A stretch of 64,000 nucleotides of DNA from positions 1,152,001-1,216,000 of the forward strand of contig WPIO01000013.1 in NCBI GenBank assembly GCA_009760855.2, read 5' to 3'. This DNA comes from Cristatella mucedo. Lineage: Eukaryota; Bryozoa; Phylactolaemata; Cristatellidae. Of the stretch, positions 22,975 to 34,574 are shown in pieces (position 1 is the stretch's first letter; the number at the start of each line of letters is the position of its first letter). Position numbers and translations under genes: made by a program. Under the pieces are notes generated by a model. The model had not been told where the DNA came from. It saw only the letters and a program-made list of their open reading frames with translations, and did no database searches.

Positions 22975-25900
22975 TGATTAATAATAACAATAATAATACT
23001 AATTCACTTGATAAAGCGCCCTCAGAGAACTTAATCTCTCTCTAGGCGCTTTACATTTGCTGTAAAGTGAAATGCCATTGAATGGTAAGTAAAATCATGC
23101 TTGAAAAAATAAACAAAATGAATAATATGGTTAGGGGTGACATGCATAGGGTCAGCATGCAAATGTGGTTAGTGGCAGCATGCACAGTGTCAGCACGCAT
23201 AAGCACATCAAGGACGAATCACAGAGACCCACTAAATGCTGTCCTAAATAGGTGTGTTTTTAGGTTCCTTTTAAATGTGGTCAGGTCAGGTGATGTTCTG
23301 ACGCAGGTCGGGAGGGAGCTCCAGGCTTTGGGAGCATATGAACTAAATGCACGGTCTCCAAAGGGTTTAAGGTTTGTACGAGGTATTTCTAGACTGTTGG
23401 ATTCCGAAAAGTGGGTGGTACGATGCTTAGCCTGATGGGGTAGTATATCTGAAAGATAGGCTGGAGCCATAGAATGAAGGGACCTAAAAGTGAGCGACAA
23501 AACCTTGAAGTCAATCCGTTGCTTGACTGGTAGCCAGTGCAGGTCGGCGAGAAGTGGAGTAATGTGGCAAGTGCGACGCTCACGATAGACAAGCCTAGCT
23601 GCAGAGTTTTGCACCAGCTGCAATCGCCTGATCGCAAATGCTGGTAGGCCAGTAAGCAGTGAGTTGCAGAAGTCGAGATGGGATGTCACGAATGCATGGA
23701 CCAACTTGGACGTGGTATCCTTATCTAAACAAGCCCGAATTTTAGCTATGTTATGAAGCTGGAAATAGGCGGATTTGACTGTGGAGCTGATATGGTCGTC
23801 TAACGAGAGGTCGCTTTGGAATATGACACCTAGATTTCGAGCTGATTCAACTGGAGATATGCTGGCAGAGCCAATTTTGAGAGTCAGCCTTTCCAATCTC
23901 TGGATCACACTGGGTTTGCCCATAACTAGTAAGTTAGTTTTATCATCGTTAAGTTTTAGAAAATTTGCTGCCATCCATGTGCGGATGTCAACAATGCATG
24001 CAGCAAGTGAGTTGAGAGAATTTGAGGTACTCGAAGGCTGGGAGGGATCAAAACAAAGGTACAACTGAGTGTCATCTGCATAGAAGTGAAAGCCTAGATT
24101 GTGCTTGGCAATCACATCAGCAAGAGGCAGAGTATAAACCGTGAAAAGAACCGGACCTAGCACGGAGCCCTGAGGTACTCCATATTTCAGAGGTACTTCA
24201 CATGATCTTTGTCCATTCACGTCAGTACTCTAGAGTCTCCCACTGAGGTATGACCTGAACCACTGCAGAGCAGTGCCAGTGATGCCCAGGCGAGATGAGA
24301 GGCGCTCTAGAAGTACTTTGTGATCGATGGTATCAAAAGCTGCCGAAAGATCGAGCAAAACAAGAAGAGACACTCTACCCATGTCTGCATTCCTAAGTAG
24401 GTCGTTGTATACCCGAAGCAATGCTGACTCTGTGGAGTGATTAGCTCTAAAGCCAGACTGGAACTTACTAGCAAGGTGTGAGGTTTCGATATACGAGTTC
24501 AGCTGGTCTGCCACGACCCGTTCCAGTGTCTTTGATAGGAATGGTAGAAGGGAGACTGGGCGGTAGTTGCTTAAGTTCTCTTGGTCTAGTGTAGCTTTCT
24601 TGAGAAGTGGCCTGACTACAGCTTTTTTGAAAGGTGCTGGGACCTGACCTGAGGCTAATGACATATTAATGATGTTGGTTATGCATGGCAGCAGCAGATC
24701 AATGCAACGTAGGAGCAGGACACTGGGAATAGGGTCCAGAGGACTTGTTGTCTTTTTTGATTGAGATACGAACTTTAGGACTAGATCACTAGTGACCTGC
24801 TTAAATGCAGACATTGAGGTGCAGCCAGGAACCGAGGAACAGCGTTCTAGTGGGGAGTTTTTCATCACAGGGATGGATTTCCTGATCTTGTCTATCTTCT
24901 GCACAAAGAATCGAGAGAAGCGATCGGCTAGATCATCATTAGGATCATCAGGTAAGGAGCTAATCTGGGAACGGTTGAGGAGATGGTTTATTGTCGACAT
25001 CAGCATTTTTGGATTGTGCATCTGTGATTCAACAATGTTTTTACAAAAACTAGACTTAGCCTTTGCTAGGATCGATTGGTACGACCTACAATAGTCTTCA
25101 TATGCCTGTCGATGGACAGTTAGTCCGGATCTTTTGTATGCTTTTTCAAGCTTTCGTTTAGTAGACTTGGCTAGTTTAATGTCTGTGGTAAACCATAGGC
25201 CGTCTGGGCGGGGGCGCACAGTGCGCTTTGTCAGAGGGGCAAACTCGTCTAGCGTGTCAGCTAGTGTCGTGTTGAAGCTATCTACCAATGATGACAGATC
25301 GGAGGGAGGATTGAGCAGCAGAGGTGAAGCAGATATTCTCGCACGGACAGCATCGATGTCAAGGGTCTTGAGGTTTCGCGATTCACAGGTTATTTTAGAG
25401 GATGATGTGGGCACACACTGTAGATTGAATGAGATCTGCATGTGGTCAGATAAGCATGATTTGGTAATAATTGGTGATGACAAAGTGCAGTTATATGAGA
25501 AAATCAGGTCGAGTGTGTGACTCTTAATGTGGGTAGGGCCATGCACATGAGCCACAAGAGACAATGAGTCTGTCAATGCACGAAATTCGGTGCTGAAAGC
25601 GTCAGATAAGTTATCAAAGTGAACGTTGAAATCACGCATTACGAGGAAGGATCGATTTCTTGCACACAGAATCGAAATGAGATCGGAGAAATCTGAGATA
25701 AAGGAGGATTTGGTACCTGGTGGGCGATAGACTACTGCCACTATCGGTAGCTTGTTTTCTGGTGAGACCGAGACAATTGATTCAAAAGACTGCATCGAGG
25801 GTACCGCAAATGGCTTGAAGTTGAATTTCGAGCGCATGACAATAGCAACTCCACCTCCAGTTTTGATTGATCTAGGGATGTGAAAGAAGGAGAAACCAGA

Positions 25901-26615
25901 TGGAGTTGCGTCTTTAATTGTCGGACAGTTTATCGATTTCAGCCAAGTTTCAGTTAGGGCGAGCAGGTCGATACCATTTTCAGAAATAAGGTCGCTTATT
26001 ACCAGAGGTTTATCGCACATTGAGCGAGGATTCCAAAGGCAAGCGTTAAGTCTGGCCGATGGAGTTTTAACAGGCCTGATGACCACCAAGTTAGAAAGAT
26101 TCACAGTGACGCATGTGGGAGAGCGTGCTTAGGGGTTCGAGACAATGCTAGGAATACCAAATGAGCGGGTACTCAGCTTGCAGGTTCCGCCCAACGAGCG
26201 GCGTCTGAGCTGGCGGTTCCAGCCACTGCGGCGGCTACGGGGTGCTTTTCTTTTGTTAATGCATAGTTCATGAATCTTAGCAACAACATTAATATCTAGG
26301 AATGCGTTTGATATGCGATGACGAAGCGATAACAGCTGCTGACGATCATAACTAACAAGCAGGCTACTAGCCGCCGGCAAAGCTAAGGCAGCCGCCGGCG
26401 TGGGAGACCCAGCAGCCCGAAGCGATAAGCGTTTAGATGTCCATAGGCACGTAATTTCTTACGCGCTACGGTCAAATAACAATCAGAATATAACTTTAAA
26501 CAGGTCTTAGCTGTATCGTTTCCGTATACGATGTTCGCAAGAACTTCCGTTTTCGGAAGAATTCTGCAACGAACAAGAACGCACGTTAGAGCGCTCTATG
26601 TCAGAAGGCGATTGA
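22975..26615 (-). mobile_element. LINE-A, near full-length L2/CR1-like retrotransposon
   Basis: A 3.6-kb minus-strand element that can serve as the family reference. The 5' end lies near 26615, set by similarity to the second 5' end at 63855-64000. A short 5' UTR leads to one long reading frame (26380-23219). Then come a 3' UTR of about 220 bases with a two-unit direct repeat, a 3' hairpin at about 23013-23053 (arms AAAGCGCC and GGCGCTTT plus an inner AGAGA/TCTCT pair) and an (ATT)n-type tail at about 22979-23001 instead of poly(A). There are two in-frame stops, so it is probably inactive. Confidence 0.92.
23219..26380 (-). pseudogene. LINE-A endonuclease/reverse transcriptase frame with two stops
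   Basis: A single frame of 1053 codons interrupted by TAA at 26129-26131 and TAG at 24230-24232, with no frameshift. Residues about 1-90 form a basic N-terminal region. From about 115 there is an apurinic-type endonuclease (CLWNPRS, LTETWL, GGGVAIV, YRPPG, TLDLIF, SDHMQ). The expected GDFN is RDFN, which should damage the active site. The reverse transcriptase follows, with [19 protein letters not shown] (about 679), GVPQGSVLGP and YADD (about 767-770). The C-terminal HWLPVKQRIDFK region is shared by all fragments. In other copies the TAG site reads CAG (GRLQSIDVNGQ at 45720). In active relatives this protein nicks the target and copies the RNA there. Confidence 0.9.
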
Positions 26616-27854
26616 CGGCGCACCGCAAAAATACCATCCATCCGAGCACCTACGAAATAATATGAATACTGCGACGAAATCTTTTGAGCAACAGAGAATG
26701 AAAAGATAAATGAACTTCTAACGCGAGCTGTCGTATTTTAGTATTCGATCTTTGCGCCTAAACACAGCATTACAGTCCGTCGGACGCGCGTTTTCCTTGG
26801 GTAACACCGCATGCTAAAATTTGAGTGCTGCGATATGCTCGCTGAGCAAATCGCTGAGCGCATACAAAGCTGGCTCGCAGCACGAGCGCTAGCAATGAAG
26901 CACGCCCGCCGCTGCGCCGACTGGCGACGCTGCCGCTAGCGACAGCGGTTCAAGCAGCTCGAGCTCGTAGTAATTGCGATCAAGTCGCATTCGGCCTTTC
27001 CTGATACTTATTTGGATACTTGTTTGGATTCAGTGAAACGAAGAAGCGACTTTTCTTCTTTCAATCTACTTCTACGTACTATTTTTGCAAATTCTTGCAG
27101 AACGATACTTAACAGGCGCTTAAGATTTAGGAGACACGTTGTTCGGCTAGAGCTCGCAGAATGCTTTAAAAGCAAAGAAAAAGGGCGAAGTGACAGTGAA
27201 GCATAAATAAATCAGTCGCATAATTGGTCTACCGTTTGCATGTCACGCGTGTACCAGGTAGCAGAGGTCAATGGGTTATTTTTCCGGGGGATGTCCAGAA
27301 CCTTCAGCGGTAACGCACATTCGCTTTTAGCATGCTCACTGTGCCTCACTTAATCCTTGATGCCTCCAACAAGTTACTAGCATGATGAGCGTGAACGCAA
27401 GTTTTTGCAAGCACATTTAAACGTTGCACATTGCACCCGTTTGATTTTGAAACCGGTAGCACCGGTGCCACTGTTTTTGTCAATTCTATGCGCATGTGCT
27501 CAGCGACAGAGTAACTGAGAATAGAATAACTGAGCACAGCTCGCGAGAGTCGCTTAATACACGCTCACTGGCGATGCAAAATCTAGACATTGACGTTTCG
27601 GAAACTGTTTTACTCCATTCTTGTAACGTTCAAGTAAAAATATTGCATTCGAATGCTGGACCAACAGAAATCGTTTTTATTTTACAATAGTGTTGCTAAA
27701 AATCCATTTGAATTACAGCGGACCGTAATGAACATCGAATAAGAACACTCAAGATTTGTGTTAGCGATTTCATCATTTGCGGAAACAACGTCAAACAAAC
27801 GTGAATACCTATTATGCTGTTAGCGGTGCAAGCATAATCGCTCCGGTGAAGAAA
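26616..27854. other. Unassigned DNA
   Basis: No gene recognised. Short frames at 27012, 27346 and 27496 lack motifs. A moderately CpG-rich block lies near 26800-26960. Confidence 0.45.
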
Positions 27855-29055
27855 ATGTACCTCAATGTCTGCATTTAAGCAGGTCACTAGTGACTGAGTC
27901 CTAAAGTTCGTATCTCAATCCAAGAAGACAACAAGTCCTCTGGACGCTATTCCCACTGTCCTGCTCCTACATTGCATTGATCTGCTGCTGCCATGCATAA
28001 CTAACATCCTTAATATGTCATTAGCCTCAGGTCATGTCCCAGCACCTTTAAAAAAAGCTTTAGTCAGGCCACTTCTCAAGAAAGCTACACTAGACCAAGA
28101 GAACTTAAGCAACTACCGCCCAGTCTCCCTTCTACGCTGACCACGCTGACTCTCAAAATTGGCTCTGCCAGCATATCTCCTGTCGAATCAGCTCAAAATC
28201 TAGGTGTCATATTCCAAAGCGACCTCTCGTTAGACGACCATATCAGCTCCACGGTCAAATCAGCCTATTTTCGCCTTCATAACATTGCTAAAACTCGGGC
28301 TTGTTTAGATAAGGATACCTCATCCAAGTTGGTCCGTGCATTTGTGACATCCCGTCTCGACTTCTGCAGCTCACTGCTCGCTGGCCTACCAGCATGTGCG
28401 ATCAGGCGATTGCAGCTGGTGCAAAACTCTGCAGCTAGGCTTGTCTGTCGTGAGCGTCGCATTTGCCACATTACTCCACTTCTCGCCAACCTGCACTGGC
28501 TACCAGTCAAGCAACGGATTGACTTCAAGGTTTTGTCGCTCACTTTTAGGTCCCTTCATTCTATGGCTCCAGCCTATCTGTCAGATATACTAGCCCATCA
28601 GGCCAAGCATCGTACCACCTTCTTTTCGGAATCCAACAGTCTAGAAATACCTCGCACAAACCTTAAATCCTTTGGAGACCGTGCATTTAGTTCGTATGCT
28701 CCCAAAGCCTGAAACTCCCTCCCGACCTGCGTCAGAACATCCCCTGACCTGACAACATTTAAAAGGAACTTAAAAACACACCTATTTAGGACAGCATTTA
28801 GTGGGTCCTTGTGATTTGTCCTTGATGTGCTTGTGCGTGCTGACACTGTGCATGCTTCCACTAACCACATTTGCATGCTGACCCTGTGCATGTCACCCCT
28901 AACCATATTATTCATTTTGTTTATTTTTTCAAGCATGATTTTACTTACCATTCAATTGCATTTCACTTTGCAGCAAATGTAAAGCGCCTAGAAAGAGATT
29001 AAGTTCTCTGAGGACGCTTTATCAAGTGCATTATTACTATTGTTATTATTACCCT
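27855..29055 (+). mobile_element. LINE-A copy with a large internal deletion
   Basis: Plus-strand copy. It starts in the region before the reverse transcriptase and runs to NYRPVSLL (28130). It then jumps at about 28138 to the LTLKIGSAS region far downstream, and continues through the C-terminus (28329-28712), 3' UTR, hairpin and tail. The catalytic YADD region is missing. The last part of the frame is closest to the 22975 and 48532 copies. Confidence 0.9.
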
Positions 29056-29084
29056 GCTCTGAATCGGGCACATGTAAGCACTCA

Positions 29085-29640
29085 AAAAATGCACGAAAAC
29101 AACATGCTCACTGGGGTTCTATGCAAAACTTTATCACTCTAGCCTTTAGTAAGGACGTTTCTTACGCTGACCCACAAGGCCCCCCACGGCTTGGCTCCTT
29201 CGTACCTAGATGAATTGTTGCATTAGTTTCAGCATGTTCACGCCCTCAGGTCCTGTGTGGACAATAAAGTAGCTGCTCCATTCCTCTGCTTAAATACCGT
29301 TGGCGACAGAAGCTTTAGCTTTGCAGGTCCTAAACTTTTGAACTTGCTTCGACAATTCTTACGCAACGACAACTACTCTCCTGCTGCCGACTATGGCTCA
29401 TCCTTTTCAGCGGTCCTGAGCTGCTACTTCCATGCTACTCACTAACTCAAATGCTCTCCTGACTCTGCTATGCTTCCCACTTTCTCTTTGTTGCGTGAGA
29501 CGAAGTCTGTTGGCTACCGAATGCGTACCGAAAGCCACTTAGGCTTTGAGTGCACTACACAAAACTCTCCTGCGTAACACCCACATAGTCTTTATGACTC
29601 TGTGGATTTACAGACGGAGATAAATTAAATTACATTTCAT
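29085..29640 (+). mobile_element. LINE-B 3' fragment
   Basis: Plus-strand C-terminal part of a second LINE family: [14 protein letters not shown]-like sequence, RSCVDNKV, then [17 protein letters not shown]. It ends with the 3' sequence TTTACAGACGGAGATAAATT and an ATTACATT-type tail. It follows directly after a LINE-A copy. Confidence 0.8.
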
Positions 29641-29890
29641 TACGTTAACAGTTTCGTAACACGCAACACAATTCACTCGGATGGAGCAAATGCTGCAAGG
29701 AACAATAGGTTCACATCTTCTTTTTGAATTTCTTTCAAATCAGGAGCTGAAATGTCAGTCGGAAATGATTTTAAGGCTCTGTGACCACAGTCTATAGCTT
29801 ATTATTCAAGATATGGTCTCTAAGGGACTTGAACTTATTTGAAGGCACAACCAATCGACCAGAATAAGAAAAACGAATGGTGCGACCTGA
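29641..29890 (-). mobile_element. Diverged LINE-A-related fragment
   Basis: The minus strand resembles the relics at 21890 and 47085 (GATGGAGCAAATGCT, then sequence matching the FKKK region and the KSFGD counterpart). Heavily decayed. Confidence 0.5.
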
Positions 29891-30435
29891 TGGATATTCT
29901 CGATCTGACAATGAAATCGTCCCTTTTTGAATTGCTTCTTTCCTAAACTTCATACGATCGCAAATTCACCGTCAGTTTTAACGTGTGTAGCAGCAGAAGC
30001 CGTTTTATCGTTTTTTAGGCAGCAAAATACCCACATTGATAGCTATTCAATTCGTCTCTTCTGAACTCCTACTGCACAGCCTACTATCCGGCAGCTCTTC
30101 GCCGGTGCCTATTACTTTTACACCGAGCATCTCATCCTCCATCAGCACCCCGCCGCGTTGTTATTCAGTCTTCCGCGATATTATTTCTGAAGCCTACCGA
30201 CCACTGACGTGCATTGCATATTGTCTGTCAATCGACTGCCACTAATACTTAGACCTAGCCTGCAAGCACGGTTACTGCGCCTGCGCAGCGCATGAGATCC
30301 GGCATCCCACTCGGCGGGCTCATAGAGCGCTCTCAGCTGTTGCATGATGTGCTACCTAGCCTGCTGACGTCGCTGTCTTGCGAGACTGCATTCGATAACC
30401 GCGTATTTACTTTCGATATAGATGGCACAGAGTGA
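29891..30435. other. Unassigned DNA
   Basis: No gene recognised. The plus-strand frame at 30036-30245 has no known motif. Confidence 0.45.
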
Positions 30436-30790
30436 TTATGTCACTTGAAAGTAGGTTACGAGGACCACTGTAAGCCTCCGAGAGTCGCTGTAAGCCATTG
30501 CAAGCTCTGTAAACCCCTGTGAGCCACTGTTATATATGCAAATATATATATATATATATATGTCAATATATAAAAATATATATATATATTTATATTTATA
30601 TAATTCGTCTGCATAGTGTGCTAAGAGAACTTGGTCTCCCAAAGAGAACTTAAATTCTATTCGGGCGCTTCACTTATGCCATGGGGCTCGAGCCCACGAC
30701 CTCGGCCAGACCTTGGTCATGGCGAGCACCTTAACCATTGAGCCAAACCAATGCGGCACTGTTAACCACTGTGGGACACTGTGAGTCAGG
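30436..30790. repeat. Degenerate CACTGTAAGC-type minisatellite, TA repeat and embedded SINE-1
   Basis: From 30465 to 30532 and again from 30760 to 30790, short words of the form CCACTGTAAG / CACTGTGAG repeat loosely. Between them lie a TA-rich microsatellite (30541-30600) and a SINE-1 copy. The SINE seems to have inserted into the minisatellite. Confidence 0.6.
30598..30756 (-). mobile_element. SINE-1 copy
   Basis: Minus-strand copy with head TTGGTTTGGCTCAATGG, a B box ending GGGCTCGAGCCC, and a tail with an extra insertion near 30625-30645. Confidence 0.8.
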
Positions 30791-32027
30791 TAGGCGCTGA
30801 CACTGCGTGCCAGCAACGAACCCTCAGTTGTACGAGTATGATAATACTGGTTATGCATGCTCGTTGATATTGTACAAACAACAGACAAGCTATTGCTGTT
30901 TATTCCAACCAGAAGTAAGCTCTTACAAAACTTTTACGTTGCTCCGTCAAGTAGTTCAACTTTTTGGAATTTTTTCTATTACTGGCTGACGTTTACTTAT
31001 CAAGACTGGCACATAAGGAGGAAGCATGTCACTCGTAATCGATAATGAGCCCGAATGTTTCTTTGACGTGTCGAATTTGGGTAGTCATCCGTTCGCTTTG
31101 AGCTACGGTAAACTTATTTTTCCAGTCTCCGCTTATACCTAAAACAAATGCAGGAAGCCTGACTACTAAGTCAACAAAAAATCTGTAGCAGAGCTGAAGG
31201 TGAATGCCCCCAAAGACTGGTTAAATAAACATCTCTGTAGCAGAGCGGAGGAGAATAGCCATCACAGCATATCAATGTCCTCAGCTTTGGAATAGTGGCC
31301 CTAGCGAACACAAATTGCATGGACTTTCGAGTTTGTTATACAAATCTCTACCAATTAAAGCGAGCAAGTCCATCACGTGGCAAGATGACGCACTGCCGTC
31401 AAGTTGCAAGATGGCGCAGCATTGCCTACAGCGACGGAACTTGACTCAGCGAAGCGAATCCACAGGCAGTAAGCTGCTTGCGCTTCTGGGAAACGACCGA
31501 GCGGTCATGCAGTAATGCAGAAACAGCTTCTGGCGTATGAGCCTCATGAAATATCAAACATGCCTGCGCGAGAATGTTCGGGTTTTATAGCTTTCAGGGA
31601 AACCCTTCTTGGGGATTTTGGGTAGTGGCAGTAATTACGAAACAGCTCAGCGTTGCTGCAAGGTGCGCCGTAAAAAAGTACGCGCACAAGCGTTCACACT
31701 TTGCTTCTCCCTAGTTTTTACTTAATTAAAAAGGTATTTTAAAATTCTTTTGCTTTCCAAGTTTCGCTCTCGTTCTTTTAGAAGGCGGCTGAATTCGATT
31801 CCCGTGCTGCTCAGGGCTACTTCTAGAAGGCTCTGTTATAATTCTTGGATTCAAGTGCAGTGCAAGTCTCGATAGCTCTTCAAGGGCGTGCGCTTTGAAT
31901 CTTCATCCTCATGATAAAAAACAACAGAGCGCTGCAGCCGGATACGCCCACTACCGATCCCCGAGCCTAGCCCGAAGAAAGAGTTAGCATGATTTCACCG
32001 TTTAAAAAAATTAAATAAAAAATTTAA
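30791..32027. other. Unassigned DNA with small local repeats
   Basis: No gene recognised. Short repeats: CTGTAGCAGAGC at about 31180 and 31233, and GCAAGATG.CGCA at about 31380 and 31406. Confidence 0.45.
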
Positions 32028-32173
32028 GCTGACTTAACAGTCTACTTTAGACAGCAGCGGCAGAGCCTTAACAGCTTACACCGCCGCTTACAGTGAGCAC
32101 TAAAAGTAATGGCCGCTGCCGGACTCAAACCTAGGGGACCAGAGTAGTGACGTGCAAGCACCTCAACCCTAGG
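32028..32173 (-). mobile_element. SINE-2 copy
   Basis: The minus strand reads CCTAGGGTTGAGGTGCTTGC, then the B box AGGTTTGAGTCC, then GGCTCTGCCGCTGCTGTC and a tail ending GACTGTTAAGTCAGC. It matches the copies at 44880 and 57003 in order and tail. Confidence 0.75.
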
Positions 32174-32824
32174 ACAAGACATGGGAACGAGGCCAAGGAC
32201 GCTACGCCGAGGAGGGCGAAAATCGTCATCTGCATGCGCTTCAACTTCGCTCGCTGCTTTTTAGAATAAGATGACTGGTCTCATAAAACACTACTTTACA
32301 TTCTTATTCTTGGCAGCCATTCGCTAAATCGAGACTCTATGCTGACAATCTTCAAAGCCCAGAGATAAATTTTCTAGCTAGCCTTGCCGCGAGTACATCA
32401 AACCAAGCTTGAGCCCGGAGAGGGCTGACTTGCCAACCACCAACGTCATATCACCAACGTCACTAGACGACCTTGCTCGTGCCTTCGTGGCTACGCATGC
32501 AAATTAATGCTCAGATTTGAATATAACTCAGATAATGCAATGAAACGCATCAAACGTCTGGAACTCGGGCGGCTTCTGTCACCGTCTGCATCGACTTTGC
32601 ATGAAATCTAATGTTCATCTTAAGAAGCTACTGCTCTAGCGATGCAGCGAACTTGTTTTTTTTTGTTTTCAACTTCGAGTGCTTGCTTACCCGTCGCGAA
32701 TCCATACACATTATCAACCAGGTATCCTACTAACCAACGGCTCTGCGTATCTTCTTAAGTGCTTTTGCATGCTTGTCTAAGCATTAAAAGAATAAGTAAT
32801 AATAATAGCGACACCCTCAGAGTG

Positions 32825-32825
<1 letters not shown>
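32174..32825. other. Unassigned DNA
   Basis: Nothing recognised apart from a short AATAAT-rich run at 32790-32815. Confidence 0.45.
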
Positions 32826-32855
<30 letters not shown>

Positions 32856-33367
32856 TTAACACACTCGATAAAGCGCGCGCAGAGAAGTCAATCTCTTTCT
32901 AGGCGCTTTACATTTGCTGCAAAGGGAAACGCGATTGAATGGTGAGTAATACCATGCTTGATAAACAGCATGAACATTATGGTTAGAGGTGGCATGCACA
33001 GGGTCGGCATGCAAGTGTGGTGAGTGTCGGTAAGCATAAGCACATAAAGATCGAATTACAGACTCACTAAATGCTGTGATAAATAATTGCGTTTTCAATT
33101 TCTTTTTAAATGTGGTCAAGTCGGGGGATGTCGTGACGCAGGTCGAGAGTGAGTTCCGCAATTTGGGAGAATACGAACTATAGGCACGGTCTCCAAATGA
33201 TTTGAGGTTTGTACGAGGTATAGGTAAATAGATTCCGAAAAGCAGATGGTACGATGCTTAGCCTGGTGGGGAGTAGATCTGATAGGTAGGCTGGAGCCAA
33301 AGAATCAAGGGACCTAAAAGTGAGCGACAACACCTTGAAATCGATCACTTGCTTGACTGGTGGCCAA
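32826..33367 (-). mobile_element. LINE-A 3' end
   Basis: Minus-strand copy with an (AAT)n tail at 32826-32856, hairpin, 3' UTR and C-terminal frame back to KQVIDFKVLSL. It ends where the next copy begins. Confidence 0.88.
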
Positions 33368-34260
33368 CTGAATCTCTTTCTAGGCACTTAACAGATGCTA
33401 TAAATAAAAATTCCAAATAATTAGTGGTAAAAAAAGACATTCGTAATGCCATCAAGCATAATATTGTTAGAGGAAAGTGCGCAGGATAAACAGGATGATA
33501 TGGTTGGTAGACTTAGGCGCACTCACAAGCACACAAAGGATGAATCACGTGAACCCAGTAAATTCTGCAATTAAGAGGTGTGTTTTAAGCTTCATTCTCT
33601 GAATGTCATGTGAGGGGATGTCGTGAAGTCAGTCAGGAGTGAATTTCAGACTTTGAGAGCATATGCACTAAAGGCACGGTCTATGAAGGATTTGAGGTCT
33701 GTACGAGGTATTGGTAAACTGTTGGATTCCGAAAAGCAGGTGGTACGATATTGTGGCCATGGGTTGGGGAGTAATAATGATAATTAGGCTGGAACTAGAG
33801 AATGAAGGGACTAAAACTGAGTGACAGAACCTTGAAGTCAATGTGCTGCTTGACTAGGTGTCAGTGTAGGTCAGCGAGAAGTGGCCTGATGTGGAAACTG
33901 CGACGCTCTCGACAGAGAAGTCTAGCTGCAGTTTTGCCCCAACTGTAAGCGCCTGTTTGCTCGTGCCGATAGACCAGCAAGAAGAGAGTTTTAGAAGTCA
34001 AAATGGGATGTTCTGTATGAACCAATTTGTATGTAGTATCCTTGTCTAAGCAAGCCAGAATTTTAGTATAGTTATGCATCGAACTAGGCAGACTTGACCG
34101 TGGAGCTAATGTACTTATCTTGTTGAATGTCACTTTGGAACAGGACACTTAGATAACGTGCAGAAGCGAAGGGAAATATGCTGGAAAAGCTGTTTTCGAG
34201 TGATAATCTTGTCTGTTTCTGAGTCACACTTGGTTTAAACGTGATAATTTGCTTGTCATT
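33368..34260 (-). mobile_element. Older LINE-A-related copy
   Basis: Minus-strand copy lacking its extreme tail, running from a hairpin-like segment through the C-terminal frame (LARLLCRERRSFHIRPLLADLH-type region near 33861-33960) to about 34260. It is more diverged than its neighbour. Confidence 0.75.
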
Positions 34261-34574
34261 AACTCTTGGTTATCGCAACGCTTGCAAATAGTTTTAAATA
34301 GAGATCTATAGGTTCTCCTATGATGCTGCACCAAGAACCTTACATTATTATTATTATTTATAAAAACAGATTTAGGACTATGTTATTACAAAAAGCTTGG
34401 TTAAGAATAATCTTGGCTATTAGTATGTTGGTAGCTTTGCGGTTTACTAGCTCTCAATTTTGGTCGCTCAATTACTAACCTGCTCATAAATAAAATTGGA
34501 AAATTCAGCGCTGGCTCGAAACGTCAGAAAAGAAGATTGTGCCTTTCATTGAAGTTCCATTACTTAGCAACGAG
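34261..34574. other. AT-rich unassigned DNA
   Basis: Contains a short TTATTATTATT run at about 34346 that may be a lone LINE tail. Nothing else recognised. Confidence 0.4.
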
